The notes under the pieces are model-generated. The model did not search any database, was not told the DNA's origin, and saw only the letters and a program-made list of their open reading frames with translations. A stretch of DNA of 14,444 nt from JBDREA01 sp043820265 (GTDB lineage: Archaea; Altiarchaeota; Altiarchaeia; IMC4; JBDREA01): assembly GCA_043820265.1 (NCBI GenBank), contig JBDREA010000018.1, forward strand, positions 1-14,444, given 5' to 3'. The translations under genes and the position numbers were made by a program. Of the stretch, positions 1-6,634 are shown piece by piece; within the stretch, counting starts at the first letter, position 1; each line of letters opens with the position of its first letter.

Positions 1-2
1 AA

Positions 3-248
3 ACACGCGGCACACGACGCACAAAACTCAAACTCCACTTCCCAATAGAAAAATACAGTCATCGAAACAAAATCGAAAGCATCATCAGCGTTGTGAAACG
101 CAAATACGGCAGCACAATCTACAGCCGAACCCACCGCACCAAGAAAAACGAACTACTACTCAAACTCATAAACTATAACCTACACAAAACAACAAAAATA
201 GAAACCCTCATACAAGGGTTTCTACAAAGCCGAAACTTTATAAATTAG
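3..248 (+). CDS. C-terminal fragment of an IS4/IS5-type DDE transposase (cut by window edge)
   Basis: The frame is open from base 3 to a TAG at 246-248 and gives 81 residues with no start in the window, so the gene begins upstream. The fragment carries YSHRNKIESIISVVK, which fits the Y-(2)-R-(3)-E-(6)-K signature around the last catalytic Glu of IS4/IS5-group transposases. It is followed by KRKYG and an ELLLKLINYNLHK stretch typical of the C-terminal helix of these enzymes. A full enzyme would cut and rejoin IS ends. Whether the copy is intact cannot be judged. I saw no clear terminal inverted repeat just after the stop. A 7-bp inverted repeat (201-207/216-222) lies inside the coding end. Family assignment to IS5 rather than a relative is inference. 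Confidence 0.75.
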   Translation, partial: TRGTRRTKLKLHFPIEKYSHRNKIESIISVVKRKYGSTIYSRTHRTKKNELLLKLINYNLHKTTKIETLIQGFLQSRNFIN

Positions 249-397
249 GAAGGGAAAGAGATTATAACGAAGGTAGGCAGTGAAGAATCGGTATGGTTGC
301 TGATTCTCATCTTGGTTCACATCGAATTAAAATTTTTCATATGTGGTTGGGTTTTTTAGGTCAAGTTTCTCTTTACCTTTATCTCGCTTGTTTCTTC

Positions 398-503
398 TGT
401 GTGAAAAAATTCGGTTTATTCGCTTCGTTCAGCTACCGAATTTTTTTCACGCAGGTAAGCCGGTTATCCGAACCCTTAGGGGCCGGCTTACTTCGCGTGA
501 AAA
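398..503. repeat. Two overlapping, mutually exclusive long hairpins
   Basis: Stem A pairs 398-415 with 435-453: about 18 bp, one bulged T and one G-U, around a 19-nt loop (416-434). Stem B pairs 444-463 with 483-503: about 20 bp with a bulged C494 and one G-U, again with a 19-nt loop (464-482). The strand 444-453 belongs to both stems, so only one can form at a time. Seen directly. The role is unknown: attenuator-like switch ahead of vapB, the end of a mobile element, or a dispersed palindromic repeat. Confidence 0.6.
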
Positions 504-522
504 CCAGCACACTTCCCAACTA

Positions 523-547
523 TTTTTATATATGTGGTTTCACATAT
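523..547 (+). promoter_or_regulatory. Probable vapBC promoter with overlapping operator palindrome
   Basis: A TATA-like TTTTTATATA (about 523-532) lies about 34 bp before the vapB ATG. It overlaps a 7-bp inverted repeat, ATATGTG (530-536) / CACATAT (541-547), with a 4-nt spacer. A TATA box sharing bases with a palindrome suits autorepression by the ribbon-helix-helix antitoxin, as is known for VapB-type antitoxins. Here that is inference. GTGAT at 552-556, five bases before the ATG, could serve as a short SD. Confidence 0.5.
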
Positions 548-561
548 TTATGTGATGATTT

Positions 562-783
562 ATGGCTAATATTACCTTATCTGTCCCGGACAAGATACAC
601 AAGGAGATGAAATCGCACTCAGAGATTCGCTGGAGCGAGGTGGCTAGAAGAGCAATCGTTGAGAGGCTGGAGACTCTAAAGATGGCTGAAAAACTGGCCT
701 CTAAAAGCAAGCTGACAAAAAAAGACGTCGAGGAATTCAGCGCGAAACTCAAACGTCAGGCAACGAAAAGATTCATTTCATGA
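562..783 (+). CDS. vapB: Ribbon-helix-helix antitoxin, VapB-like
   Basis: A 73-residue protein. The N-terminus ANITLSVPDKIHKEMK followed by IRWSEVARRAIVERLE is the strand-helix-helix pattern of ribbon-helix-helix DNA-binding antitoxins. The strand is near residues 2-8 and the helices near 9-20 and 25-40. The rest (41-73) is charged and helical, as expected for the toxin-wrapping tail. The start follows a GTGAT and a TATA-like box at usual distances. Its TGA overlaps the ATG of the next gene (ATGA), so the pair should be co-translated. Expected role: neutralise the PIN toxin and repress its own promoter. The pair sits next to transposase remains, consistent with mobile origin. Assignment rests on fold pattern and partner. 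Confidence 0.8.
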   Translation: MANITLSVPDKIHKEMKSHSEIRWSEVARRAIVERLETLKMAEKLASKSKLTKKDVEEFSAKLKRQATKRFIS

Positions 784-1196
784 TGAATGTCGTCATAGAC
801 TCGAACATCCTCTTTTCCGCCTTGATTCGAGACTCGCTGACGAGGATAATTATCATGGAATACGAAGGCTTCTTTATATTCCCTATGTACATATTTGAGG
901 AACTCGAAAAACACAAGATAGAGCTCCAAAGGAAAAGCGGATTAACCGAAGCCGAATTCAACCAGCTACTCGGACTGCTCCTAAGCAAAGTCGTGATAGC
1001 CCCCAACGAACTCCTTAAAAAACATAGGAAAGAAGCGATTGAAACCGTAAAGGACATCGACCTCTACGACGCACCCTTCATCGCGTGCACCCTAGCCTAC
1101 CCCAACAGCATACTCTGGACCGACGATAAAAAACTGAAGAAACTAAAAAACATCACTGCACTAAACACACAGGAGATTATCTGCCTCTTAGGCTAA
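780..1196 (+). CDS. vapC: PIN-domain ribonuclease toxin, VapC-like
   Basis: A 138-residue PIN-domain protein. The acidic residues fall where the family has them: D7 in VVIDSNI, E41 in FEELEKH, D97 in DLYDAPFIA and D115/D116 in LWTDDKKL. These would bind the divalent metal ions that cleave RNA. The order VIDSN...EEL...DAPFIA...TDD is complete, so the enzyme looks active. Translation starts at 780 within the ATGA overlap with vapB. A second ATG at 783 is possible and removes one Met. Known VapC toxins cut tRNA or rRNA; the target here is unknown. No SD is visible, which fits translational coupling. The sequence following the stop is T-rich in places (around 1270 and 1286) and may end the transcript. 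Confidence 0.85.
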   Translation: MMNVVIDSNILFSALIRDSLTRIIIMEYEGFFIFPMYIFEELEKHKIELQRKSGLTEAEFNQLLGLLLSKVVIAPNELLKKHRKEAIETVKDIDLYDAPFIACTLAYPNSILWTDDKKLKKLKNITALNTQEIICLLG

Positions 1197-1312
1197 GAAT
1201 AGGTTACAAAACGCTCTAGGTTCTTCGTGTTTTGAAGGCGTAATGCGATACAGTGTTTGCTTAAAACTATTTTTCTCGAGCTGGATTTTTCCCTTTAAAA
1301 ACACGAGGTTTT
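1197..1312. other. Short intergenic stretch after vapC
   Basis: About 115 bp between vapC and the folded element. It contains two T-runs (near 1270 and 1286) that could end vapC transcription, an 8-bp inverted repeat (1226-1233/1298-1305), and the 8-mer ACACGAGG at 1301-1308 that recurs at 1323-1330 inside the folded element. No gene seen. Confidence 0.4.
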
Positions 1313-1388
1313 CCACCGGTCTACACGAGGAACGGCTCCGCCGTTCCTGTATCCAGGAAACCGAAGGTTTCCTAGGATTGACCGGTGG
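1313..1388. ncRNA. Palindromic element able to fold as a three-way junction
   Basis: The outer arms CCACCGGTC (1313-1321) and GACCGGTGG (1380-1388) are perfect 9-bp complements. Inside are two more perfect hairpins. AGGAACGGC/GCCGTTCCT (1328-1336/1340-1348) has a TCC loop. AGGAAACC/GGTTTCCT (1355-1362/1366-1373) has a GAA loop and extends by ATCC/GGAT (1351-1354/1375-1378) with A1374 bulged. Nearly all 76 bases are paired. It lies between the convergent vapC and TraB-family genes, nine bases past the latter's stop. It could be a shared 3' structure, a structured RNA, or a dispersed mobile repeat. The fold is seen by base matching; the ncRNA type is tentative. Confidence 0.45.
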
Positions 1389-1397
1389 TAGTTTACA

Positions 1398-2558
1398 TTA
1401 GATCAGGCTCGCAAGGTAGGGTAATGCTATGAATGTGCCTGCGCTTGATCCGATGTTTGCGAACGCTATGACGAGTATCGTTCTTGTGACCCTGTTTCCC
1501 CAGTAATCTTTTAGGGAGTTCATTTTGAGGAGGTTTTGAAAGTCCATTACCCGGGGCTTTCTGTACTTGAGTTCTACGAGTCCTGCGACCCATCCTGCTG
1601 CTATTGTGGGGTTAAGCGAAGTTATTGGTGCGGCAAAGAATGCCGCAAGGATTGTCAGGGGGTGGCCGAATGCGAGGGCTGCTCCGAGAGCGGAGAGCGT
1701 TCCGTTTATCAGAATCCAGTTTTTCAACATCTCATATGTCACGTCTGAACCGTGAAGCGTGAAGCCATAAATGATGATTGCGGTAAAAATCGCAGGTATT
1801 AGGTAGGCGATGATTTTTAGCTTGTTTTTTGTAACTGGGATTTCAGTCAGCCTCTCCGTTTCTTCAATCGTGTGCTCCCTTTTCAACTCCTCCACTACAC
1901 CTTCGATATGGCCTGCTCCGAGCACCGCAACGATCTTTTTTTGCGGAAGAGTCCGAAGCTTTCCTGCGATGAACTGGTTTCTCTCGTCGACCAAGACCTC
2001 CTTGACCGACGGGATCTCCTTTGAGATCTCGTCCATCATCTCGTTTAAGATGTCTTTTTTCTTTAGCTGCTCGAGAAGTTCTTTGTCGATCTCCTCCCCT
2101 TCCGCCATTCCTATAAGGAAACCCCATCCGATCTTTAATTTCTCTGTGAGGCTCATCTTGGCGAGGGCCCGCTTGAGCGTAACTTTTACATCGCGGTCGA
2201 CTAATGCGACGTCAATACCCTCTTTTCTTGCTGCGTTCACTGCAGCCATCATCTCGGATCCGGGTTTGACGCCGAAGTCTTCGCCTATCCTCCTTTGGAT
2301 GTTTGAAAGCATTAGCTGGGTCAGAAAGAGGTGGGTTTGCCCCCGCTTTAGGATATCTGTTATCTCTGATTCATCCCATTTTCTCTTTTTATCTAGTGCC
2401 GCCATCCTTTGAGGACAAAGTTCCACTGCGACGGCTTCTGGCTTGATCTTTTTAATGGTTTCCTCAACCAGGTTGACACTCTCCTCCGAGACGTGGGCTG
2501 TCCCAATCAAGTAAAAGGTTTTTTCTCCTATCCCGACTTCGGTGACTTGATTTAGCAT
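1398..2558 (-). CDS. TraB/PrgY-family membrane protein
   Basis: A 386-residue protein of the TraB/PrgY family, named for a bacterial pheromone-shutdown protein and related to the Tiki/TraB metallopeptidase-like fold. Visible motifs are LIGTAHVS (17-24, H22), AVELCPQR (44-51, E46), VDRD (120-123), DERNQ (191-195) and VLGAGHIEG (212-220, H217). Together these form the paired GxxH/Glu/Arg set of that fold. Residues 247-386 form the C-terminal membrane part, about four hydrophobic segments (roughly 247-268, 279-296, 300-330 and 357-383), so the N-terminal domain is probably cytosolic. The length is usual for archaeal members. Biochemical function in archaea is not established. The ATG start is supported by a TATA-like box 30-38 bp upstream. 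Confidence 0.88.
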   Translation of the reverse strand: MLNQVTEVGIGEKTFYLIGTAHVSEESVNLVEETIKKIKPEAVAVELCPQRMAALDKKRKWDESEITDILKRGQTHLFLTQLMLSNIQRRIGEDFGVKPGSEMMAAVNAARKEGIDVALVDRDVKVTLKRALAKMSLTEKLKIGWGFLIGMAEGEEIDKELLEQLKKKDILNEMMDEISKEIPSVKEVLVDERNQFIAGKLRTLPQKKIVAVLGAGHIEGVVEELKREHTIEETERLTEIPVTKNKLKIIAYLIPAIFTAIIIYGFTLHGSDVTYEMLKNWILINGTLSALGAALAFGHPLTILAAFFAAPITSLNPTIAAGWVAGLVELKYRKPRVMDFQNLLKMNSLKDYWGNRVTRTILVIAFANIGSSAGTFIALPYLASLI

Positions 2559-2587
2559 TTTAACAGTGGATACTCTTGGAAAACCGT

Positions 2588-2596
2588 CTATATAAG
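2588..2596 (-). promoter_or_regulatory. TATA box of the TraB-family gene
   Basis: Read on the minus strand, CTTATATAG lies 30-38 bp before the ATG at 2558. This spacing gives a leader of roughly ten bases, and no SD is present. Confidence 0.55.
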
Positions 2597-2614
2597 AGAG
2601 TCAAAGCCTGTCCA

Positions 2615-2622
2615 TTTTTATA
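2615..2622 (+). promoter_or_regulatory. TATA-like box facing the small Cys-containing frame
   Basis: TTTTTATA lies about 46-53 bp before the ATG at 2668. It would give a leader of about 20 nt. Weak on its own. Confidence 0.3.
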
Positions 2623-2667
2623 CTGGTCTCCCCTAAGCACTTGAAATCGTTTTTCGTTTAATGTAAA

Positions 2668-2817
2668 ATGGAATCGTGCATCGATCGAAAGTGCAAGGAA
2701 TGCCAGTATAATGTCTTGGATCCCCAATCTGAGTTGGAGGTCTGCGTTCTGGCGTTCAACATCCCAAATCGTGATGGTAGGGGTTTGATGAGGGGTTTGC
2801 CCTTCGATAATACATAA
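2668..2817 (+). CDS. Possible 49-residue small protein with four cysteines
   Basis: An ATG-to-TAA frame of 49 codons in the otherwise unexplained gap between the TraB-family gene and the coiled-coil gene. The N-terminus MESCIDRKCKECQY has three cysteines (C4, C9, C12) and a fourth at C26, which could bind a metal ion or form a half zinc knuckle. The rest has no hydrophobic segment and ends in a Gly/Arg/Asn-rich tail. A TATA-like box lies upstream (2615-2622), but I see no SD. It fills most of the gap and stops ten bases before the converging neighbour's stop, which favours a real gene. I do not recognise a family, and chance remains possible. Confidence 0.4.
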   Translation: MESCIDRKCKECQYNVLDPQSELEVCVLAFNIPNRDGRGLMRGLPFDNT

Positions 2818-2826
2818 TTTCCTTTC

Positions 2827-3192
2827 TCAGGTGCCGCGGTACCAATCCAATCTACCTGCTGTCACGTTCTCGTACGCTGAAACGCAATGGGATAAACTGT
2901 CCAGGCATTCGTTGTGAAGGCTTTCCCAGGCATTCTGGTAGACCTTGAATTCCCCCACTTTTTTTTCGAGTTCAGTCAACCTCGTTTCCCTCTCGTTTAG
3001 TCTTTTGTTGATTTCTTCCTGTTCTGTTAGAAGCACATGATGCCTTCTTAGAAGTTCGTCCCTCTCCATTTCCAATGCCTCGGTTTTTTCCCTGAGGTCT
3101 TGGACTTCCGATCTCAGATAAAGAAGGTAGGCCCAAAGGATAGCGAACAGCAGAAAAACTGTGCCAACCCAGAAAATTTTCCCCCTTGCCAT
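2827..3192 (-). CDS. One-TM coiled-coil membrane protein
   Basis: Starting at the ATG at 3192 gives 121 residues. A GTG three codons earlier (3201) is possible, but the ATG has AGGTG a few bases upstream (AGGTGCATTTTATG), so I prefer it. Residues about 5-26 (IFWVGTVFLLFAILWAYLLYL) form one membrane segment after a short basic N-terminus. Residues about 27-85 are a Leu/Glu/Arg-rich heptad-like coiled coil. The last 35 residues are non-coiled with two cysteines and aromatic residues (WESLHNECLDSLSHC). The topology resembles FtsB/DivIC-type or other bitopic coiled-coil proteins, but I see no specific signature and make no functional claim. It diverges from the nucleotidyltransferase gene. Confidence 0.65.
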   Translation of the reverse strand: MARGKIFWVGTVFLLFAILWAYLLYLRSEVQDLREKTEALEMERDELLRRHHVLLTEQEEINKRLNERETRLTELEKKVGEFKVYQNAWESLHNECLDSLSHCVSAYENVTAGRLDWYRGT

Positions 3193-3201
3193 AAAATGCA
3201 C

Positions 3202-3292
3202 CTGTAACTAATTCTTCTTTGTTGCTGTTAAAATACAATTTTTTGGGGTTATGTGTTTTTTTCATCTTAAACTTCCTATATTTATTACTGAG
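3202..3292. promoter_or_regulatory. Divergent promoter region between coiled-coil and NTase genes
   Basis: About 90 bp of AT-rich DNA between two divergent starts. For the plus gene, TTAAAATAC near 3227-3235 would place transcription start near 3258 and leave a leader of about 35 nt before the ATG at 3293. A second TATA-like CCTATATTTA (3275-3284) is too close to that ATG to drive it. Confidence 0.35.
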
Positions 3293-4300
3293 ATGGTTTT
3301 CAAGCAAAGGAGACAACCTTATATCAGTCCGGAGCTGGCACAGGTTACTCCTGTCCTAAAGCAATTAATGCAACACAAAGAAACACAAGTCGACACAACT
3401 ATAGCCGAAAGAAGCTTCGATATCATGATGAGAGGTTACTCCCTAGGAGATCCTCCAAGAAATGTGTTTTCTGATGAAATGGTCACAGATCTCTCCGATG
3501 CTGCTTCGATACGTCGTAGACTGGAGCGTAACTTCTATTTTCAGGAATACTCGAGGAGTCGAAGGAGAGAGCTAATCCGGACTGTGCAGAGTCTAAGCGA
3601 CGTACCAGATTACGTGAAGGATGTTGTTCTACCACGTCACGGTTTCAATCAACAACTTGTAAATCTCTCGGTCTATGGAGGCTACCCTTACTTGCCTAAA
3701 GGAATGCCCACAAGAGATATCGACCTCATGGCAGTCCTCTCAGGGGGTGGAGTCTATCGATATACCCCTGCAGAAGATAATCCTCTTCCCCACGACCATC
3801 CTCTACAAAAGAAACTTGAAAGGAAGGTGAAAGGATTGGATGTCCTAGTCATAGGAGAAGACGATCTGGTACTTGGTCCTCCACAAGCTGGTTATCCAAA
3901 AGAACCCAGAATTGTGGACATGATTGTTGGTGGAGAGACCTGGCGAAACATCGTATTAAGAGGACGAGAATTCGCTGCGCGACACGATCCCCAATCGTCT
4001 TTAACCAAAGCGGCATATTTAACCTTTCGCAGCTTCCAGCGTCTCTATAAAATGTACATGCGACCTAAATGGCTCAAGGAAACTGAGTTCGAACGACATA
4101 AACTCGTCATCGGCATGTTGACCGAGGCAAACCTTTTGATTGATCAAATCCATCCGGAATTTAAAATAGACTTCGGCAGGCTTTTCCGAATGCCTAAAAA
4201 ACTAGCAAGGGGGAGACTGAAACCAATAGAACTAGAAAGGCAGTTATTCGCTACAGCGGATAGGGTTTTTCAATTGGAGAAGATTGAAAAAAGGATCTAA
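3293..4300 (+). CDS. Pol-beta-superfamily nucleotidyltransferase-like protein
   Basis: A 335-residue protein from the ATG at 3293. An in-frame ATG at 3251 would add 14 hydrophobic residues running through the promoter region, so I consider it unlikely. The centre matches the nucleotidyltransferase pattern hGG-x(11)-DhDh: VYGG, eleven residues, then DIDL (D142 and D144). A third carboxylate follows in RIVDMIVGG (D209). These three bind metal and NTP in Pol-beta enzymes. GG followed by a TRDIDL core resembles AbiEii-type and related NTases more than GS-type enzymes. The C-terminal 120 residues look helical and basic. The substrate is unknown (nucleotide, tRNA or protein). It converges on the DRG gene with stop codons overlapping by 4 bp. 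Confidence 0.6.
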   Translation: MVFKQRRQPYISPELAQVTPVLKQLMQHKETQVDTTIAERSFDIMMRGYSLGDPPRNVFSDEMVTDLSDAASIRRRLERNFYFQEYSRSRRRELIRTVQSLSDVPDYVKDVVLPRHGFNQQLVNLSVYGGYPYLPKGMPTRDIDLMAVLSGGGVYRYTPAEDNPLPHDHPLQKKLERKVKGLDVLVIGEDDLVLGPPQAGYPKEPRIVDMIVGGETWRNIVLRGREFAARHDPQSSLTKAAYLTFRSFQRLYKMYMRPKWLKETEFERHKLVIGMLTEANLLIDQIHPEFKIDFGRLFRMPKKLARGRLKPIELERQLFATADRVFQLEKIEKRI

Positions 4301-5397
4301 TTCTCCTTTATGATACTTAAAACGTCCTTGTCTGCGAGGACGTGGTCTAATCCTTTCCTCTGCCCTTTATGTTTTGCGCTTTTGCCCCAGATCTGGGCGT
4401 AGCGGAACTTCTTTTGGAAGGCTGAGTGGAGGCTTTTGCAGATGTCTGCGACTGATGAGCCCCTGGCTACTATCAACGGCTCCTCGTAGTCTGGTTTACC
4501 TCCCTGAGGCTTTAAGTAGACCCGGATGACGTCGAGTTTTTTGAAGATATCCTCTCTGAGTTCGTCTAAGCCAACGTTTTTGTCTGCAGAAATGGGGATG
4601 AACGGCTCTTTTATGACCTCCTTCAGATAATTCACGTAGTCTTCGTCTGCTGTATCAATCTTGTTCACACAAATGACCGCAGAAACATAAGATCGGTTAG
4701 CCATCAATACGTCGATGAACTGGTCGTCGTCGATGTCTTCGTGTAACGTCACCTCGGCGTTGTGTATGCCCTTAAGATTCAATATGCCTCTGACCGTTTC
4801 GACATCGATTTTTTTCAGCTCCACAGTCGACGTCAAAATCACACCTCCCCTGGAAGTCTTTCTTATCGATACCCGGGGTTTTCTCCCATTCAGCCGGATT
4901 CCCGCGTCAAATAGCTCCTTTTTTATTACTTCCAACTGCTGAGGCTGAAAGACGTCCAATAAAATCATTATAAGATTCGAGCCTCGGGCGATGGATAACA
5001 CCTCTCGGCCCCGGCCCTTGCCCCTCGACGCCCCGCTTATGATGCCCGGGATATCGAGTATCTGGATATTCATCCCGCGGTACTCCATCATCCCGGGAAA
5101 CACCTTCAAGGTCGTGAAATCGTATGCTGCGATAGGGGACTTTGCATTCGTCAGCCTGTTTAGAAGCGTGCTCTTACCAACAGAGGGAAATCCAATGAGC
5201 GCAACTGACGCCTGTCCCTCCCTTTTTACCGCGTACCTTGGCCCCTTCTTTCCTCCACTGCTCTTTTTTATGAGATCTTCTCTGAGCTCAGCCAGCTTAG
5301 CCTTCAATTTGCCGATGTGGTGCTGGCTCGCCTTATTGTATGAAGTATTCTTGATCTCCTCCTCTATGTCTGTAATTCGCTCTTCTGTGGTGGGCAT
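4297..5397 (-). CDS. drg: DRG-family TGS-domain GTPase
   Basis: A 366-residue Obg/DRG-type GTPase, the usual length for archaeal DRG. The helical N-terminus (1-50) is followed by G1 GFPSVGKST (69-77), the switch-I Thr pair at T95/T96, G3 DIPGI (115-119), a Gly/Arg-rich loop (GASRGKGRGRE) typical of Obg relatives, G4 NKID (245-248) and G5 SAD (270-272). A C-terminal TGS domain spans about 290-364, with the usual AQIWGKSAKHKGQRKGLDH core. DRG proteins associate with translating ribosomes and help clear stalls. The ATG start is 40 bp from the divergent JAMM gene, with a TATA-like box between. A diverged copy of its first codons sits 1.29 kb upstream at 6635-6682. Confidence 0.95.
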   Translation of the reverse strand: MPTTEERITDIEEEIKNTSYNKASQHHIGKLKAKLAELREDLIKKSSGGKKGPRYAVKREGQASVALIGFPSVGKSTLLNRLTNAKSPIAAYDFTTLKVFPGMMEYRGMNIQILDIPGIISGASRGKGRGREVLSIARGSNLIMILLDVFQPQQLEVIKKELFDAGIRLNGRKPRVSIRKTSRGGVILTSTVELKKIDVETVRGILNLKGIHNAEVTLHEDIDDDQFIDVLMANRSYVSAVICVNKIDTADEDYVNYLKEVIKEPFIPISADKNVGLDELREDIFKKLDVIRVYLKPQGGKPDYEEPLIVARGSSVADICKSLHSAFQKKFRYAQIWGKSAKHKGQRKGLDHVLADKDVLSIIKEN

Positions 5398-5437
5398 TCT
5401 AAATACAGACTTATTTTCTCATAATTCCTTAAGTATA
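5398..5437. promoter_or_regulatory. Compact overlapping divergent promoters (drg / JAMM gene)
   Basis: Only 40 bp separate the two ATGs. On the minus strand ATTATACTTAAG (5426-5437) lies about 30-40 bp before the drg start. On the plus strand TCTAAATACAG (5399-5409) lies about 30-38 bp before the ATG at 5438. Both would give nearly leaderless mRNAs, and each TATA box abuts the other gene's start, so the two polymerases should interfere. Confidence 0.4.
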
Positions 5438-6625
5438 ATGATGCAGCTCAACAAACAACCAGGTGGAGAGAGGCAACAACCTCTGAAGAGGATAACAATA
5501 GACTCTCCCCACAGTGGTGTCCTCTCTAACCAGCTAAAGTCAACAGGGGGAGACCTATCCAAATATCCACATGTCGTAAGGGAATTGAAGTTTTTACAGG
5601 AGGTAGGTTCATCTGAACTCGGATTTCTATGGAAAAACATTGTGGATGCTGAGAATGGAGTCGTTCAGCCGCAAACCAATTACCTTTTCAGTTACTTAGT
5701 GGAGGATGGTGATAAATATTCTGGTCTTCAATTCTATTATTCCCCAGAGCAGAATGCGCTTTTAATGGGTACTGCTTCGGGCAAGTCTCTCTCCTTTCCT
5801 GTTGTTGGTACTGGAGTCGGGAAGAGTCTCCGTGAGGTTATGGTAAGCGGGCAGAGGGGGGGAGAAGTTCAAAGGCGATCTAGGTGGGGGATTTCGTTTT
5901 CTCTTCATCGGAGGAAGGTACCCGCGGATGTTGTTAATCCGTCAGAACCTAGGCGGATCGAAGATTTCCTCGTGGACGAGATAAGCAAGATAGATCATGT
6001 TAAGGACGCATTCAAAGGATACTCCGATGAGCAGCGAAGGAAAGCGATAGGTGAAGTTGTAGCTCTTGGATTCAATCGGGGGCTTGAGGCATTTGGTTGG
6101 TTTGTCGACACCTCACTCGCTTTTGGTGATTTACAATCCAGAGGATCCAGCTTGGGAGGATTTTCATACGGAACAGCAGGCAGCGTGAGTATTCTCGACC
6201 TTCAACAAACAATCATTCGAGGAAAAGGGGGGGAAATCGAGAAAGTCACCAATTCAGCGATACCTGGCCATGACTTTCGTATGTATGAAATATACGGGTC
6301 AAATGCTTTGCGTCTAATACATCATAGTCATCCCAGCGCCATTGGATCCCTTGAACAATCCGCTGGCGACATGGCATCTTTTGCAAACGAATCAGCCCAT
6401 ACTGCAAATACGCTGTCACTTATCGACAATAACACCATGAAGGGACGCATGTATTTTCTTAAAGACGAAAACGACCGGCACTTATTCCAAAGACCCTTAC
6501 CTGAACTCGAACAAGAAAAGGAGGAACTCAGAAAAAAATTCGGGCACGTAGAATACCTGCTCAAAAGGAACCCAACAACGGGAGAGATTAGGGTGGAAGG
6601 ACTACCAGACCCGGAAAAAAATTAA
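5438..6625 (+). CDS. JAMM/MPN-like metalloprotease-type protein
   Basis: A 395-residue protein from the ATG at 5438. The frame stays open upstream across drg in antisense, but that extension is a shadow. Residues 1-200 are unrecognised. The C-terminal half has the parts of a JAMM motif: E217 in LEAFGWFVD, then a strand leading to HHSHPSAIGSLEQSAGD with H296, H298, S308 and D311. Canonical JAMM is E...HxH-x(7)-S-xx-D; here nine residues separate H298 and S308, a two-residue insertion, so catalysis is likely but unproven. Strand-like LSLIDNNTMKGRMYFL (326-341) follows, as in the fold. Residues 355-367 form a short charged helix. Archaeal JAMM proteins remove ubiquitin-like SAMPs. No E1 or ubiquitin-like gene is nearby. 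Confidence 0.55.
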   Translation: MMQLNKQPGGERQQPLKRITIDSPHSGVLSNQLKSTGGDLSKYPHVVRELKFLQEVGSSELGFLWKNIVDAENGVVQPQTNYLFSYLVEDGDKYSGLQFYYSPEQNALLMGTASGKSLSFPVVGTGVGKSLREVMVSGQRGGEVQRRSRWGISFSLHRRKVPADVVNPSEPRRIEDFLVDEISKIDHVKDAFKGYSDEQRRKAIGEVVALGFNRGLEAFGWFVDTSLAFGDLQSRGSSLGGFSYGTAGSVSILDLQQTIIRGKGGEIEKVTNSAIPGHDFRMYEIYGSNALRLIHHSHPSAIGSLEQSAGDMASFANESAHTANTLSLIDNNTMKGRMYFLKDENDRHLFQRPLPELEQEKEELRKKFGHVEYLLKRNPTTGEIRVEGLPDPEKN

Positions 6626-6634
6626 ATCAGCCAC

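Larger units (their letters stand above)
249..561. other. Non-coding accessory region between transposase and vapB
   Basis: About 310 bp without a convincing gene. The open frames here look like chance: they are Phe/Leu/Ser-rich and run through the palindromes. The region holds two long overlapping hairpins (398-503) and the presumed vapB promoter/operator (523-547). The 10-mer ATATGTGGTT occurs at 339-348 and again at 530-539, each after a T-rich stretch, so the earlier copy may be a duplicated or relict promoter/operator. Confidence 0.5.

Noticed and set aside
201..222. GAAACCC/GGGTTTC hairpin
   Set aside because: Lies inside the transposase coding end, has only 7 bp and no T-run after it, so it does not read as a terminator.
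293..610. 105-codon frame through the hairpin region
   Set aside because: It runs through both palindromes and overlaps the vapB start; Phe/Leu/Ser content looks like chance.
1810..2412. 200-codon plus-strand frame
   Set aside because: Antisense to the TraB-family gene, which has clear motifs and membrane segments.
4991..5437. N-terminal extension of the JAMM frame across drg
   Set aside because: It is antisense to the conserved N-terminal half of drg, Ser/Leu/Pro-rich, and precedes a good ATG at 5438 with a TATA-like box.
3293..6625. Calling the NTase plus JAMM pair a CBASS operon
   Set aside because: No E1/E2 protein or effector, genes separated by drg and not in one operon, and the NTase motif is GG rather than the GS of CD-NTases.
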